Assembly: GCF_013523125.1 (NCBI RefSeq)
Contig: NZ_JAAMQJ010000001.1
Span: 124,001 to 188,000 of the forward strand
Direction of reading: 5' to 3'
DNA: 64,000 bases
Origin: Pseudomonas entomophila
GTDB lineage: Bacteria; Pseudomonadota; Gammaproteobacteria; Pseudomonadales; Pseudomonadaceae
Under the pieces are notes generated by a model. The model ran no database searches and was not told where the DNA came from. It worked only from the letters and a program-made list of their open reading frames with translations. Of the stretch, positions 8,313 to 18,009 are shown in pieces. The first letter of the stretch is position 1. Each line of letters begins with the position of its first letter. The position numbers and the translations under genes were made by a program.

Positions 8313-10490
8313 ATGAGCGAACGCATCACCTGCCACCGCCTGGGCGTGGCCAGCACCCTCAAGCGGTTCATCGACACCGAGGTGCTGCCCGGCACCGGCC
8401 TCGACCCGGCGACGTTCTGGGTCGAACTCGACGAACTGGTCCACACCCTGACGCCGCGCAACCGCGCGCTGCTGGCCGAGCGCGACCGTCTGCAGACCGA
8501 GCTGGACGCCTGGCACCGTGCCCACCCTGGTCCGGTAGAGGACCTGGATGCCTACCAGCGTCACTTGCAGACCATCGGGTACCTGCAGCCGGTGCCCGAC
8601 CGGGTGCAGGTGCGCACGGCCAATGTGGACCGCGAGATCACCGTGCAGGCCGGCCCGCAACTGGTGGTGCCGGTGATGAACGCCCGCTATGCGCTCAATG
8701 CCGCCAATGCCCGGTGGGGCTCGCTGTACGATGCCCTGTACGGCACCGATGTGATCCCCCGCGACCCGCAGGCAGACGCCACGCGCGGCTACGATCCGGC
8801 CCGCGGCGCCCAGGTGATCGCCTTCGCCCGCGCGTTTCTGGACCACACCTTCCCGCTCGAGACGGCCTCCCATACCGAGGCCACGGCCTACACGGTCTCG
8901 CAGGGGCAGTTGCAGGTCACCCTGAACGATGGTCGCCAGGTCGGGCTGCGCGAGACAGCGCAGTTCGTCGGTCACCAGGGCGAGGCGTCGGCGCCCTCTG
9001 CCGTGCTGCTGGTGCATCACGACCTGCACGTGGAGATCCAGATCGACCCTGCCAGCGCCATTGGCGCGAGTGACCGGGCCGGGGTCAAGGACCTGCTGCT
9101 GGAAGCGGCGCTGACCACCATCATGGACTGCGAGGATTCGGTGGCGGCCGTCGATGCCGAGGACAAGGTGCTCGTCTACCGCAACTGGCTGGGCCTGATG
9201 AAGGGCGACCTGTCCGAGGCGATCAGCAAGGGCGGGCAGTCGTTCACCCGCACCTTGGCGGCCGACCGGCACTACCACGGCCACGACGGTGCGCCGCTGA
9301 CCCTGCCGGGGCGCTCGCTGCTGTTCGTGCGCAACGTCGGCCACCTGATGACCACCCCGGCCATCGTCGACGAGCAGGGCCAGCCGATTCCAGAGGGTCT
9401 GCTCGACACCGTGGTCACCAGCCTGGCGGCGCTGCACGACCTGCGCCGCCGGGGCAACTCGCGCACCGGGAGTGTCTACATCGTCAAGCCGAAGATGCAC
9501 GGCCCGGCCGAGGTCGCCTTCGCCGCCGAGCTGTTCGACCGTGTCGAAGACCTGCTACGGCTGCCTCGCCATACCGTGAAGATGGGCATCATGGACGAGG
9601 AGCGGCGTACCAGCGTCAACCTCAAGGCCTGCATCGCCGAGGCCGCCGACCGGGTGGTGTTCATCAATACCGGTTTTCTCGACCGCACCGGCGACGAAAT
9701 GCACACGGCCATGGAAGCCGGTGCGATGCTGCGCAAGGGCGACATGAAAGCCACGCCGTGGATTCAGGCCTACGAGCGCAACAATGTCAGGGTAGGCCTG
9801 AGCTGCGGGCTGCGCGGGCATGGGCAGATCGGCAAGGGCATGTGGGCGATGCCGGACCTGATGGCGGCCATGCTCGACCAGAAGATCGCCCACCCCCAGG
9901 CTGGGGCCAGCACCGCCTGGGTCCCCTCCCCCACGGCCGCCACCCTGCATGCCTTGCACTATCACCAGGTGGACGTGCGCCAGGTACAGGTCGCGCTGGA
10001 ACGCGAGACGCCGGACGCGCAGCACGATGACCTGTGGCGTGACCTGTTGAAGGTCCCCGTCAGCCCCTCGCCGCGCTGGAGCGCCGAGGAGATCCAGGCC
10101 GAGTTGGACAACAACTGCCAGGGCATCCTGGGGTATGTGGTGCGTTGGGTCGAGCATGGCGTGGGCTGCTCGAAGGTGCCGGACATCCATGACGTGGGTC
10201 TGATGGAAGACCGCGCGACCCTGCGCATCTCGGCGCAGCACATCGCCAACTGGCTGCACCATGGCGTGGTCAGTGCCGAGCAGGTGCACGCCACCTTGAC
10301 ACGCATGGCACGTGTGGTGGATGGCCAGAACGCCGGAGACCCCAGCTATCGACCGATGGCCACCGACGGCGAGCGCTCCCATGCGTTTCGGGCAGCGTGC
10401 GACCTGGTGTTCAAGGGGCGTGAGCAGCCTAGTGGGTACACTGAGCCGTTGCTGCATGCGTGGCGCGTGAGGTTTAAGCGGGAGGCGTGA
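8313..10490 (+). CDS. glcB: Malate synthase G
   Basis: Malate synthase G condenses glyoxylate, the product of GlcDEF, with acetyl-CoA to malate, which returns the carbon to the TCA cycle. The 725 residues agree with the family length of about 725. Recognisable segments are the [18 protein letters not shown] active-site region (about residue 268) and the [18 protein letters not shown] and [19 protein letters not shown] regions. The ATG at 8313 follows AAGGAACGGAGA and gives the expected MSERI N-terminus; the longer open frame does not. Last gene of the glc operon. Confidence 0.96.
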   Translation: MSERITCHRLGVASTLKRFIDTEVLPGTGLDPATFWVELDELVHTLTPRNRALLAERDRLQTELDAWHRAHPGPVEDLDAYQRHLQTIGYLQPVPDRVQVRTANVDREITVQAGPQLVVPVMNARYALNAANARWGSLYDALYGTDVIPRDPQADATRGYDPARGAQVIAFARAFLDHTFPLETASHTEATAYTVSQGQLQVTLNDGRQVGLRETAQFVGHQGEASAPSAVLLVHHDLHVEIQIDPASAIGASDRAGVKDLLLEAALTTIMDCEDSVAAVDAEDKVLVYRNWLGLMKGDLSEAISKGGQSFTRTLAADRHYHGHDGAPLTLPGRSLLFVRNVGHLMTTPAIVDEQGQPIPEGLLDTVVTSLAALHDLRRRGNSRTGSVYIVKPKMHGPAEVAFAAELFDRVEDLLRLPRHTVKMGIMDEERRTSVNLKACIAEAADRVVFINTGFLDRTGDEMHTAMEAGAMLRKGDMKATPWIQAYERNNVRVGLSCGLRGHGQIGKGMWAMPDLMAAMLDQKIAHPQAGASTAWVPSPTAATLHALHYHQVDVRQVQVALERETPDAQHDDLWRDLLKVPVSPSPRWSAEEIQAELDNNCQGILGYVVRWVEHGVGCSKVPDIHDVGLMEDRATLRISAQHIANWLHHGVVSAEQVHATLTRMARVVDGQNAGDPSYRPMATDGERSHAFRAACDLVFKGREQPSGYTEPLLHAWRVRFKREA

Positions 10491-10595
10491 AGGGTCCTGC
10501 CCTTGCGCCTTTGCAAAACTGTTGGCCCTGTCGCGACCCGGCAGGGCTGCACAGGTTGGTCGACATCGCTGATCTGACAGCTCGACGCATCACCT

Positions 10596-10662
10596 TGTGG
10601 GACTTGCCCGCGATGCAGGCGGTGACGGACCGGACGCCATCGCGGGCAAGCCCGCTCCCACA
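10596..10662. repeat. Inverted pair of REP-type elements
   Basis: The right half holds a near-consensus P. putida REP core (CGCGGGCAAGCCCGCTCCCA). The left half is a degenerate copy in the opposite orientation (TGTGGGACTTGCCCGCGATG), forming a BIME-like pair in the 307-base gap between glcB and the convergent receptor gene. No gene is seen in this gap. Confidence 0.75.
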
Positions 10663-10797
10663 CAGGCCTGTGACAGCCGGTCTCTTCGCGGCGTGTTCAT
10701 GGGTGTTTGGACTGCATGACTGATCTGGTCGATCGACGCAGTGGGTGGGGCTGTGTGAAAGCGCTGAAGACCCGTGTCGGACCGCAGCGCTGATGGG

Positions 10798-13200
10798 TCA
10801 GAACCCTACCGTCGCCGACAGCAGGTACGTCCGTGGTGTCGACAGGGTCAGCCCTGGTTCGCTGTCATCCGGCGCGCCTGCCGAACTCCAGTAGTAGTCG
10901 TTCAGCACGTTCTCGACGCTCGCACGCAAGGTCACGTCCTTTTGCTCGACCTTGAAGGCATACCGCGCGCCCACGTCGAAACGCGTCGAGGCATCGATCC
11001 GCTTGCTGTTGGCTTGGTCCAGGTACTGTGAACCGGTGTAGATTCCGCGTCCGGTCAGGGTCAGGCCGTTGACACCGGGCACGTCCCACTCGGCGCCCAG
11101 GTTGACGTTGTATTCAGGTGTGGCCGGCGCGCGGTTGCCGTCGAACGTGCCGTTGACGGTCCCAGTGAGCTGGCTGTCGATGTACATCACCCCGCCCAGC
11201 ACGCGCACGCCGCTGACCGGCTCGCCGAAAACGGTCAGCTCGACGCCGTCGTTGCGTCGCTTGCCATTGGGGCCGAACACCCGCGAGGTGGCGTTGGTCT
11301 CGTAGGCCGGCTGCTTGATGCGAAACACGCTGGCGGTGAACGCCACATCGCCCAGGTCGTACTTGGCGCCGACTTCGACCTGGCGGCTCACGAACGGCGG
11401 GAAGATCTCGTCCTCGTTGATCGACACCGACGGCGCGATCTTGCCTTGGCTCAGACCTTCCATGTAGTTGGCGTAGACCGACAGCTGGTCGCTGACCTTG
11501 TACAGCAGGCCACCGGAGGGCGAGACCTTTTCCTCGTCGTAGGCCGTGTCGCCCTTGATGCCGTCCTCCCAGTCATCGACCTTGACCCGCTGCCAGCGCG
11601 CGCCCAGGGTCAGTTGCAGGCGGTCCTCGAAGAAGCCCAGGGTGTCGCTCAGCGCCACGCCGCTGAAGCGGTTTTCCGTGTAGACCTTGGAATCGAGTCG
11701 GGTGGGGAGGGTCGGTGTGATTGTCTCTACGGGGTGGTATAAGTTGCTGCGCACCGTGGCGTAACGGCCGCCGCCATTGGTGAAGTCCATGTAGAAATGC
11801 GTGGCCGAAAGGTTCACCTCATGGCTCACCGACCCCGTCTGGAACCAGTTGCGCACGCCGAACGTGGCCGTGCGCACGCGCTCGTCGCGGGTGAAGTCGC
11901 GTGGCTGGACGTTGAAGTCACCGGCATCGTTGATCACCGACACGGCATGGCGCAGGAAATCGTGGTCGCTCTTGCGGGCACCGACACCGCCGTAGAGCAT
12001 GACCGCGTCGCTGAGGTCGTATTCGCCGTGCACGGCAGCGAAGGTGTCTTCGGTACGGGCCTTGCTCCAGGGCTGGGCATAGTTGTGGCGTACATCGTCA
12101 GCCTTGGGCACCTTGGCGTTGGCGCCGATCAGCACGCGCTCCTGGGGGGCGTCGGTATCGCGCTCGGTATGGCCGATGTCGGTCGATAGGCGCAGACGCT
12201 CGCCGCGAAAGTCCAGCCCGAGCACGGCCATGTCGCGGTTCACACGCTGATGATCCCATTCGGTGTCGCCCGACTGCTTGACGCCGTTGAAGCGGATGCC
12301 GAACTGGTCGCCCTCACCGAAGCGCCTGCCTACATCCACCGCCGCGCCGACCTGCCCTTCGGAGGCATAACTGGTGGTGAATTCGGTGATCGGGGTGTCG
12401 GTGGCACGTTTGGGCACCACGTTGATGCCGCCGCCGACGCTGCCGCGGGGCGAGATGCCGTTGATCAGCTGGCTCGGGCCTTTGATGATGTCCACCCGTT
12501 CGGCCATGGCCATGTCGATGGTGTAGGTCGGCAGGATGCCGTACAGGCCGTTGTAGGACACGTCACTGTTGTACAGGCTCAGGCCGCGGATGGTGAACTG
12601 CTCGAAGCGTCCGCCTGCCGGGTTGGTGGCGCGCACCGAGGGGTCGCTGGCGATCAGGTCGCCCAGGGTGCGGGCCTGCTGATTCTGCACGGCCTGCTGG
12701 GTGTAGGTGATCACGCTGAACGGAGTGTCCATGAAATCGCGCGCGCCTAGCAGTCCTTGCCCGCTCTTGCGTGCCACCTGGCCGCCCGCATAGGCCTGGC
12801 CCTCGGTGGTGGCGCCCGCGCCGAGGATCGAGGTCGGCGCCAGTTCAACGCCGCTACCCTCGGGCGCCGGGGCCAACGTGTAGGCCTGCGCACCGAGCGG
12901 GACCAGTTGCAACCCTGAGCCCTGCAACAGCTGGGTGAAGCCTTCCTCGATCGCGAACTCGCCCGACAGACCGGCGCTGCGCCGCCCCTCGACCAGCGCG
13001 GGGTCGACGGAGATGTCGACGCTGGCCTGGCCGGCGAAACGGGTCAGGGCCACGCCGAGGGTGCCTGCGGGTACGGCGTAGGCGCGCCGGGCCGAAGGTT
13101 CGGCCCAGGCATCGGTCATGAACAAGGGGCTGGTACTGAGCGTCAGCAGCAGGCTGGCGCGCAACAGGGGACGCAGGGACAGGGCACGAACGGCGGACAT
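10798..13200 (-). CDS. TonB-dependent siderophore receptor with N-terminal signalling domain (FpvA/FoxA type)
   Basis: This 800-residue outer-membrane transducer has a signal peptide to about residue 33 (ending DAWA). An STN/secretin-like signalling domain follows (about 40-110, VPAGTLGVALTRFAGQ onward), then the plug (about 140-250) and a 22-strand-type barrel ending in the terminal Phe (SATVGF). The STN domain marks it as a receptor that reports siderophore binding to the FecR/FecI pair encoded just upstream. The siderophore cannot be read from sequence alone. Confidence 0.9.
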   Translation of the reverse strand: MSAVRALSLRPLLRASLLLTLSTSPLFMTDAWAEPSARRAYAVPAGTLGVALTRFAGQASVDISVDPALVEGRRSAGLSGEFAIEEGFTQLLQGSGLQLVPLGAQAYTLAPAPEGSGVELAPTSILGAGATTEGQAYAGGQVARKSGQGLLGARDFMDTPFSVITYTQQAVQNQQARTLGDLIASDPSVRATNPAGGRFEQFTIRGLSLYNSDVSYNGLYGILPTYTIDMAMAERVDIIKGPSQLINGISPRGSVGGGINVVPKRATDTPITEFTTSYASEGQVGAAVDVGRRFGEGDQFGIRFNGVKQSGDTEWDHQRVNRDMAVLGLDFRGERLRLSTDIGHTERDTDAPQERVLIGANAKVPKADDVRHNYAQPWSKARTEDTFAAVHGEYDLSDAVMLYGGVGARKSDHDFLRHAVSVINDAGDFNVQPRDFTRDERVRTATFGVRNWFQTGSVSHEVNLSATHFYMDFTNGGGRYATVRSNLYHPVETITPTLPTRLDSKVYTENRFSGVALSDTLGFFEDRLQLTLGARWQRVKVDDWEDGIKGDTAYDEEKVSPSGGLLYKVSDQLSVYANYMEGLSQGKIAPSVSINEDEIFPPFVSRQVEVGAKYDLGDVAFTASVFRIKQPAYETNATSRVFGPNGKRRNDGVELTVFGEPVSGVRVLGGVMYIDSQLTGTVNGTFDGNRAPATPEYNVNLGAEWDVPGVNGLTLTGRGIYTGSQYLDQANSKRIDASTRFDVGARYAFKVEQKDVTLRASVENVLNDYYWSSAGAPDDSEPGLTLSTPRTYLLSATVGF

Positions 13201-13266
13201 GGCGGAGGACTCTCGTTGTTTTGCTCTTGCCTGGAATGACCGACGAGATGAAAAAAGGGGACAGCC

Positions 13267-14232
13267 TCACGTCATCTTTTTTGCAGCGCCCTGTCCCTTG
13301 GGCACCAGGGTGACCCAATAGCGCGTACGCGCCTGCACCTCCAGTGGCAACGTGGCGGCCAGCAGTGCCAGGACGCGGTCGGTGTCGTCGAGCCTGAAGC
13401 TGCCCGTCACCCGTAGCCGTTCCAGGGCCGGGTCCCAGCGCAACAACCCTGGCCGATAACGTGACAGCTCCCGCAACAGATCGCCCAAAGGCTGATTCTG
13501 TACGCTCAACACGGCCTCGCGCCAGCCCGGCAAGGCGACGTCGAACGTACGGGCCTGCCCTGCCCCTTCACGGTCCAGGTCGACCTGCTGCCCGGCGAGC
13601 AACGTCAGCCCCGGTCCTGCCAGGGGGGACACCTGGACGCTGCCGGCGACCACCGAAACCTGGCACTGCTCATGCGCCAGGCGAACGCAGACATCGGCCT
13701 GACTGACCTTGAGGCGACCGTAATCGGTCTCGACACGCCATGTGGCACCGGCGAGCACGCGCAGGCCCAGCTCGCCGCGGATCAGCGTGACCTGTCGAGC
13801 GGTCTGATCAAGGTTCGCTGCGCTGTCGGTATTCAGGTGCAGCACGCTGCCATCGGCCAGGACCCGTCGGCTCTGCTCACCGACGGCGGTACGCAGGTCG
13901 GTGCCCCAGGTTTCCAGCGGCCACTGCCTGTTCGCCAGCCAGGCGCTGGGCAGCAGCACCAGGGCACCCAAGGCACCTTTGAGCACATGACGTCGGGTCG
14001 CGCCGGGGCGGTCGAGGGTGGCCATAGCCAGGCCGCTGGGCAGTGCGGCGAAGCGCTGACGCAAGTGCTGGGCCTTCTGCCATGCCTGCTCGTGGGCAGC
14101 GTCCTGCTCGCGCCACTGGCGCAGGCGTGCGTGATCCTGCTCGCTGGCCTGGCCGGATTCGAGCAACGCCAGCCAGCGCGCGGCGCTACGGATGACATCG
14201 CGCGCCGCGTCCGACGTGGTCGCTCGGCTCAC
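13267..14232 (-). CDS. fecR: FecR-family anti-sigma/transmembrane signal transducer
   Basis: The 321-residue protein has a DUF4880 N-terminal cytoplasmic part with paired Trp (AARWLALLESG, HEQAWQKAQ). One membrane segment follows near residue 85 (GALGALVLLPSAWLA), then a periplasmic FecR domain (ADGSVLHLNTDSAANL onward) and a C-terminal STN-like end. It relays receptor occupancy to the sigma factor. The best start is the GTG at 14232, giving GTGA overlap with the fecI stop. Confidence 0.88.
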   Translation of the reverse strand: MSRATTSDAARDVIRSAARWLALLESGQASEQDHARLRQWREQDAAHEQAWQKAQHLRQRFAALPSGLAMATLDRPGATRRHVLKGALGALVLLPSAWLANRQWPLETWGTDLRTAVGEQSRRVLADGSVLHLNTDSAANLDQTARQVTLIRGELGLRVLAGATWRVETDYGRLKVSQADVCVRLAHEQCQVSVVAGSVQVSPLAGPGLTLLAGQQVDLDREGAGQARTFDVALPGWREAVLSVQNQPLGDLLRELSRYRPGLLRWDPALERLRVTGSFRLDDTDRVLALLAATLPLEVQARTRYWVTLVPKGQGAAKKMT

Positions 14233-14738
14233 AGGTCCGCCAGCAGGCAATGCTCGTAGGCCTGGGCCATGTAGCGTTTGACGGTCCGTTCGGAGACGGC
14301 CAAGCGCTCGGCGATGGCGCGATAGCCCAGGCCATCGAGCTGGCTCCAGAGAAACGCCCGGCGCACGGCCGACGGCAATCCGTCCAGCAGTGCATCGAGG
14401 GCATGCAGCGTTTCCAGCAGCAACCAGCGCTGCTCGGGGGACGGCACGCTGTCTTCCGGCAACCGCGCCAACGCGTCCAGGTAAGCCTGTTCGAGGCTGC
14501 GACGCTGGTGGAAGGTACTCAGCAGACGCTTGCCGATCGTGACCAGGTAGGCACGCGGTTCGCGCAGGTCGGCCAGCGATTGCGTGCTGCACAGTACCTT
14601 CACGAAGGCGTCCTGGCTCAAGTCGGCGGCATCCCAGGCATTGCCCAGGCGTCGGCGCAACCAGCTCTCCAGCCAACTGTGGTGGTCGCGGTAGAGCGTC
14701 TGCACCGTCTGCGGCGGAAGCGTCTCTGCTGGAGTCAT
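14229..14738 (-). CDS. fecI: ECF (extracytoplasmic function) iron-starvation sigma factor, FecI family
   Basis: The 169-residue sigma factor has region 2 (WDAADLSQDAFVKVL, near residues 38-52) and region 4 with a helix-turn-helix (GLGYRAIAERLAVSERTVKRY, near 134-154). It should direct RNA polymerase to the promoter of the receptor gene downstream of fecR. The ATG at 14738 is preferred to a TTG at 14768 because it fits family length. A Fur-box-like site sits upstream. Confidence 0.9.
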   Translation of the reverse strand: MTPAETLPPQTVQTLYRDHHSWLESWLRRRLGNAWDAADLSQDAFVKVLCSTQSLADLREPRAYLVTIGKRLLSTFHQRRSLEQAYLDALARLPEDSVPSPEQRWLLLETLHALDALLDGLPSAVRRAFLWSQLDGLGYRAIAERLAVSERTVKRYMAQAYEHCLLADL

Positions 14739-14767
14739 GACAGGAGCCTTGGACAAGGGTGGCAGCA

Positions 14768-14786
14768 AATGAGAGTGATTCTAATT
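14768..14786 (-). promoter_or_regulatory. Fur-box-like site upstream of fecI
   Basis: AATGAGAGTGATTCTAATT resembles the P. putida Fur boxes found before FecI-type genes (AATGAGAATGATTCTCATT type). It is 30 bases upstream of the chosen fecI start, so Fur-Fe(II) would repress the regulatory pair when iron is plentiful. Confidence 0.6.
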
Positions 14787-14866
14787 ATTGCCACGCACGC
14801 CGTCCATGCCCCCGCGCGACACGACGCAGGGTCTGGAAGCCCTGCGCGCATGTGATCGTCGCTCGA

Positions 14867-17053
14867 TCAGAAGTCGATCGTGCCGGAGAACTTCACCAGC
14901 CGCGGGTCACCCTGGGTCAGGTAGCCGCCGTTGGCCGACGCCCAGTAGTTCTTGTCCGTGAGGTTTTCGACGTTCACCCGCAAGGTGAGGTCCTTCTCGG
15001 CCACGCGCATCGTGTAGCGGGCACCGGCGTCGAAGCGGTTCCAGGTCGGCAGGCTGAGGGTGTTGGCAGCATCGACGAACTGGCCGCCCGTGCGCAACAT
15101 GCGCGCGTTGAGCGCCAGGCCAGGGACGCCGGGCACGTCCCAGTCGACGCTGGCATTGAGCTGGAAGGTCGGCACGCCGATGGCATGGTTGCCGTCGTTG
15201 GCGCCGTTGGCGGTGTTCTTCTGCTCCGAGGTCATGCGGGTGCCGCCGGCCATCACGCGAAGACCTTCGAGGGGCTCGCCGAAGAGGCTGAGCTCGAGGC
15301 CTTTGTTGATCTGCTCGCCGTCGCGGATGTAGCGGTCACCCGAGGTATAGCCGTCGGATGGTTTTTCGATGCGGAACACGGCCAGGCTGGCGCCGTAGGT
15401 CTGCCGGTCGAACTTGATGCCCGCCTCGAGTTGCTTGGTACGGCCCGGGGGGAACATTTCGCCGACATTGACGACGTTGGCAGGCGCGGTCGGCCCCTGG
15501 GCCAGGCCTTCGATACGGTTGGCGTAGAGCGAGACGCTGTCGGTGGGTTTGAACACCAGGCCGTAGACCGGCGTGGTGATGCCTTCGTCGTAGGGCTCGC
15601 CACTGCGGCTACCGTCGCGATAAGGGCGCGAAGCCGTCACCGGGAAGGTGCCGTCGTAGTAGTAGTTCTCGACACGCAGTTGTTGACGGCGAATGCCGTA
15701 GGTCAGCAGCAAACGGTCGTCGAACAGGCCAACCGTGTCGGACAGCGCGATGCTGCGGTTGCGCGTCTTGGCGGTGACCCCGGGATCCCCCATATCGCCA
15801 CCCGTGCTGGTCGGAACCGTGGGTTTGGCGAATGCAACGCCGTCGTAGATGTTGGTAGGGCGTGCGCCGTAGAACACGTAGGCGTTTTCGGCCTGGGTCC
15901 AGAGCATGCTGGCGCCGAGGGCAATCTGATGACTGACCGCACCCGTTTGCAGGCGCCCGTTGAGGCCTGCACTGAAACTGGTGTTGTCTTCACCATGAAC
16001 GATATCGGAGGCGGTGATGTTCGCCGCGCCACTGTTGCTGGTCAGCACCGGCGTCCCGTACGTACCTTGCTCGCGCGTATGCCGCGCGCCACCGGCCAGG
16101 TAGGCGGTCCAGCTGTCGTTCAGGTCCCACTCGCCGCGCAGCATGCCGAAGGTGTCTTCCGACTCGCTGTAGCTCCAGGCCTGCCCGTAGTTATGGCTGG
16201 CATCCGGTGCGGTCGGCACCTGGGTGGCGGTGCCGGGGCGCACCGAGTTGCGCAGGTGGTTGATGCGCTGCTTCTGGTAACCGAAGTCGGTGGACACCCG
16301 CATGCCGTCACCCCGGTAATCGAGCCCGGCGACGAACAGCTTGGTGCGTTGATCCTGGTCATCGATCGCTGTCTCACCTTCGCGTTGGCTGAGGTTCAGG
16401 CGCGCGCCGAAGCGATTGTCCTCGCCGAAGCGCTGGCCGATGTCCAGATGCTCGCCGATGCGCCCATCGGTGCTGATGTCCTGGGTGTAGCGGCGCGTGG
16501 GCACGTCGTCGGCGCGCTTGGGCTGCAGGTTGACGTTGCCGCCCAGGCCGCTGCCGGTTGGGCTGACGCCGTTGAGAAAGGCGTTCGGCCCCTTGAACAC
16601 CTCGACCCGCTCGACGCCGTCGGTGGACATGATCTGCCGCGGCAGAATGCCGTACAGCCCGTTGAACGAAATGTCATCCCCCGCCAATGGCAGGCCGCGG
16701 ATCACGAACACCTTGGCCTGGTTGCCGAAGCCGAAGGACTCGCGCACCGAGGGGTCGTTGGCCAAGACGTCACCGATGTCCTCGGCCTGCTGGTCCTCGA
16801 TCACCTTGGCGGTGTAGCTGGTGAGCGAGAACGGCACGTCCATGTTGTCTTGGTTGCCGAGTACGCCCAGTTGGCCGCCGCGGGCCACCTGGCCGCCTGC
16901 GAAAGCGTCGGGCAGTGTGCTCGGGGTACGCTTGAACGCGTCGGCATTGACGTCCGTCGCTTCCAGTTCGAGAGGTTCGGCGGCGTTGGCCATCAGGGTG
17001 GCCGAACAGCAAAACGCGAGCAGGGTCGGGCGTGACGGGAAGCGAGAGGCCAT
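14867..17053 (-). CDS. TonB-dependent siderophore receptor without signalling domain
   Basis: A 728-residue outer-membrane receptor. The signal peptide ends near ANA (about residue 24). The plug starts directly (DVPFSLTSYTAKVIEDQQA; QAKVFVIRGLPL), with no STN domain, and the barrel ends in FSGTIDF with the terminal Phe. It is a transporter only, in contrast to the receptor at 10798. I chose the ATG at 17053 because the 23 residues upstream are not signal-peptide-like. It reads in the same direction as the fec unit but is separated from fecI by the Fur-type site, so it is probably transcribed separately. Confidence 0.88.
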   Translation of the reverse strand: MASRFPSRPTLLAFCCSATLMANAAEPLELEATDVNADAFKRTPSTLPDAFAGGQVARGGQLGVLGNQDNMDVPFSLTSYTAKVIEDQQAEDIGDVLANDPSVRESFGFGNQAKVFVIRGLPLAGDDISFNGLYGILPRQIMSTDGVERVEVFKGPNAFLNGVSPTGSGLGGNVNLQPKRADDVPTRRYTQDISTDGRIGEHLDIGQRFGEDNRFGARLNLSQREGETAIDDQDQRTKLFVAGLDYRGDGMRVSTDFGYQKQRINHLRNSVRPGTATQVPTAPDASHNYGQAWSYSESEDTFGMLRGEWDLNDSWTAYLAGGARHTREQGTYGTPVLTSNSGAANITASDIVHGEDNTSFSAGLNGRLQTGAVSHQIALGASMLWTQAENAYVFYGARPTNIYDGVAFAKPTVPTSTGGDMGDPGVTAKTRNRSIALSDTVGLFDDRLLLTYGIRRQQLRVENYYYDGTFPVTASRPYRDGSRSGEPYDEGITTPVYGLVFKPTDSVSLYANRIEGLAQGPTAPANVVNVGEMFPPGRTKQLEAGIKFDRQTYGASLAVFRIEKPSDGYTSGDRYIRDGEQINKGLELSLFGEPLEGLRVMAGGTRMTSEQKNTANGANDGNHAIGVPTFQLNASVDWDVPGVPGLALNARMLRTGGQFVDAANTLSLPTWNRFDAGARYTMRVAEKDLTLRVNVENLTDKNYWASANGGYLTQGDPRLVKFSGTIDF

Positions 17054-17192
17054 CGTACGGGTCCTGGAAAAGGTCAACGGGCGGGGGCGTGAATGGTAAT
17101 GCCTCGCAACTGTGAACGGCAAGCATTGGCATCAGAGTTGCAACGTGTGTCGCGCGGTGGGGGCCAATCAACGTGCGAGGTGCAAGGTGGCT

Positions 17193-17963
17193 TCATACCC
17201 AGAACAGCGAAACGCCCATGCGCACGATCAGCGCCACCAGCAGCACCAGGAACAGCACACGAATCACCCCGCTGCCGTAGCGCAGCGCAATGAAGGCGCC
17301 CATGACGGCCCCGGCCATGTTGCACACCCCGACCAGCCCGCCGATCAGCCACAGCACATGACCGGACGGCGCGAAGAACAGCAGCGCGGCGCTGAAGGTG
17401 CCCAGGTTGATGAGCTTCGCCGAGGCCGAGGCGTTGAGGAAGTCGAAGCCGAAGACGCGGACGAACACGAACAGCAGCAGGCTGCCGCTGCCCGGGCCGA
17501 AGACACCGTCGTAGAAACCGATCGCGGCGCCGAAGCCGATACCGGCCCACAGCCTGCCGACGCCGTAACGCGGGTGGGCGTGCAGGCGTCCCAGGTCCTT
17601 CTTGATGAAGGTGTAGATCGCCATGATCACCAGCAGAACGAAAACGGCGTATTGCATGAGGGCCTTTGGAATCAGCGCGACGGACAGCGCGCCCAGGTAG
17701 GCGAACAGGAACGCGGCCACGAACATGGGCAGCAGCAGCCACCAGACCAGCGTCACCCGTTTCAGGTAACGCGGCAGTGCGGCCACGCTGCCCATCCAGA
17801 CCGCCAACTTGTTGGTGCCGAAGACCGTCGCCAGGCTGGTACCGGGCAAGGCGTGCATGAGGGCTGGCAGCTGGATGAGCCCTCCCCCGCCGACGGCGGC
17901 GTCGATGAGACCGCCGCAGAAGGCAAAGAAGGCTAGCAGGATCAGCGCAGCATCGATCGTCAC
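17193..17963 (-). CDS. TSUP family (TauE/SafE) membrane permease
   Basis: This 256-residue, very hydrophobic protein has about eight membrane segments and the family signature GGLIDAAVGGGGLIQLPAL near the N-terminus. A repeated half carries GFYDGVFGPGSGSLL. TauE/SafE proteins move sulfite, sulfonates or other organic anions across the inner membrane. The start is inferred as GTG at 17963, where the hydrophobic region begins; no good ATG is available. It stands 46 bases from the end of tssM and is not evidently part of the T6SS. Confidence 0.85.
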   Translation of the reverse strand: MTIDAALILLAFFAFCGGLIDAAVGGGGLIQLPALMHALPGTSLATVFGTNKLAVWMGSVAALPRYLKRVTLVWWLLLPMFVAAFLFAYLGALSVALIPKALMQYAVFVLLVIMAIYTFIKKDLGRLHAHPRYGVGRLWAGIGFGAAIGFYDGVFGPGSGSLLLFVFVRVFGFDFLNASASAKLINLGTFSAALLFFAPSGHVLWLIGGLVGVCNMAGAVMGAFIALRYGSGVIRVLFLVLLVALIVRMGVSLFWV

Positions 17964-18009
17964 GTGAAGGTGTCCATCGTGCGGGCGGCCTGTCTTTGGG
18001 CACGTCTTC

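Noticed and set aside
4003..9500. Several 400-470-residue antisense frames over glcD, glcF and glcB
   Set aside because: They mirror highly conserved genes on the plus strand, have no recognisable domains or ribosome binding sites, and have His/Gln/Arg-rich composition typical of shadows.
14759..17035. A 758-residue open frame antisense to the second TonB receptor
   Set aside because: GC-rich genes often leave long open antisense frames; this one lacks any family pattern, while the opposite strand encodes a full receptor with signal peptide and terminal Phe.
17054..17192. Fur box upstream of the second TonB receptor
   Set aside because: GAATGGTAATGCC near 17090 has only weak resemblance to the Fur consensus and no symmetry.
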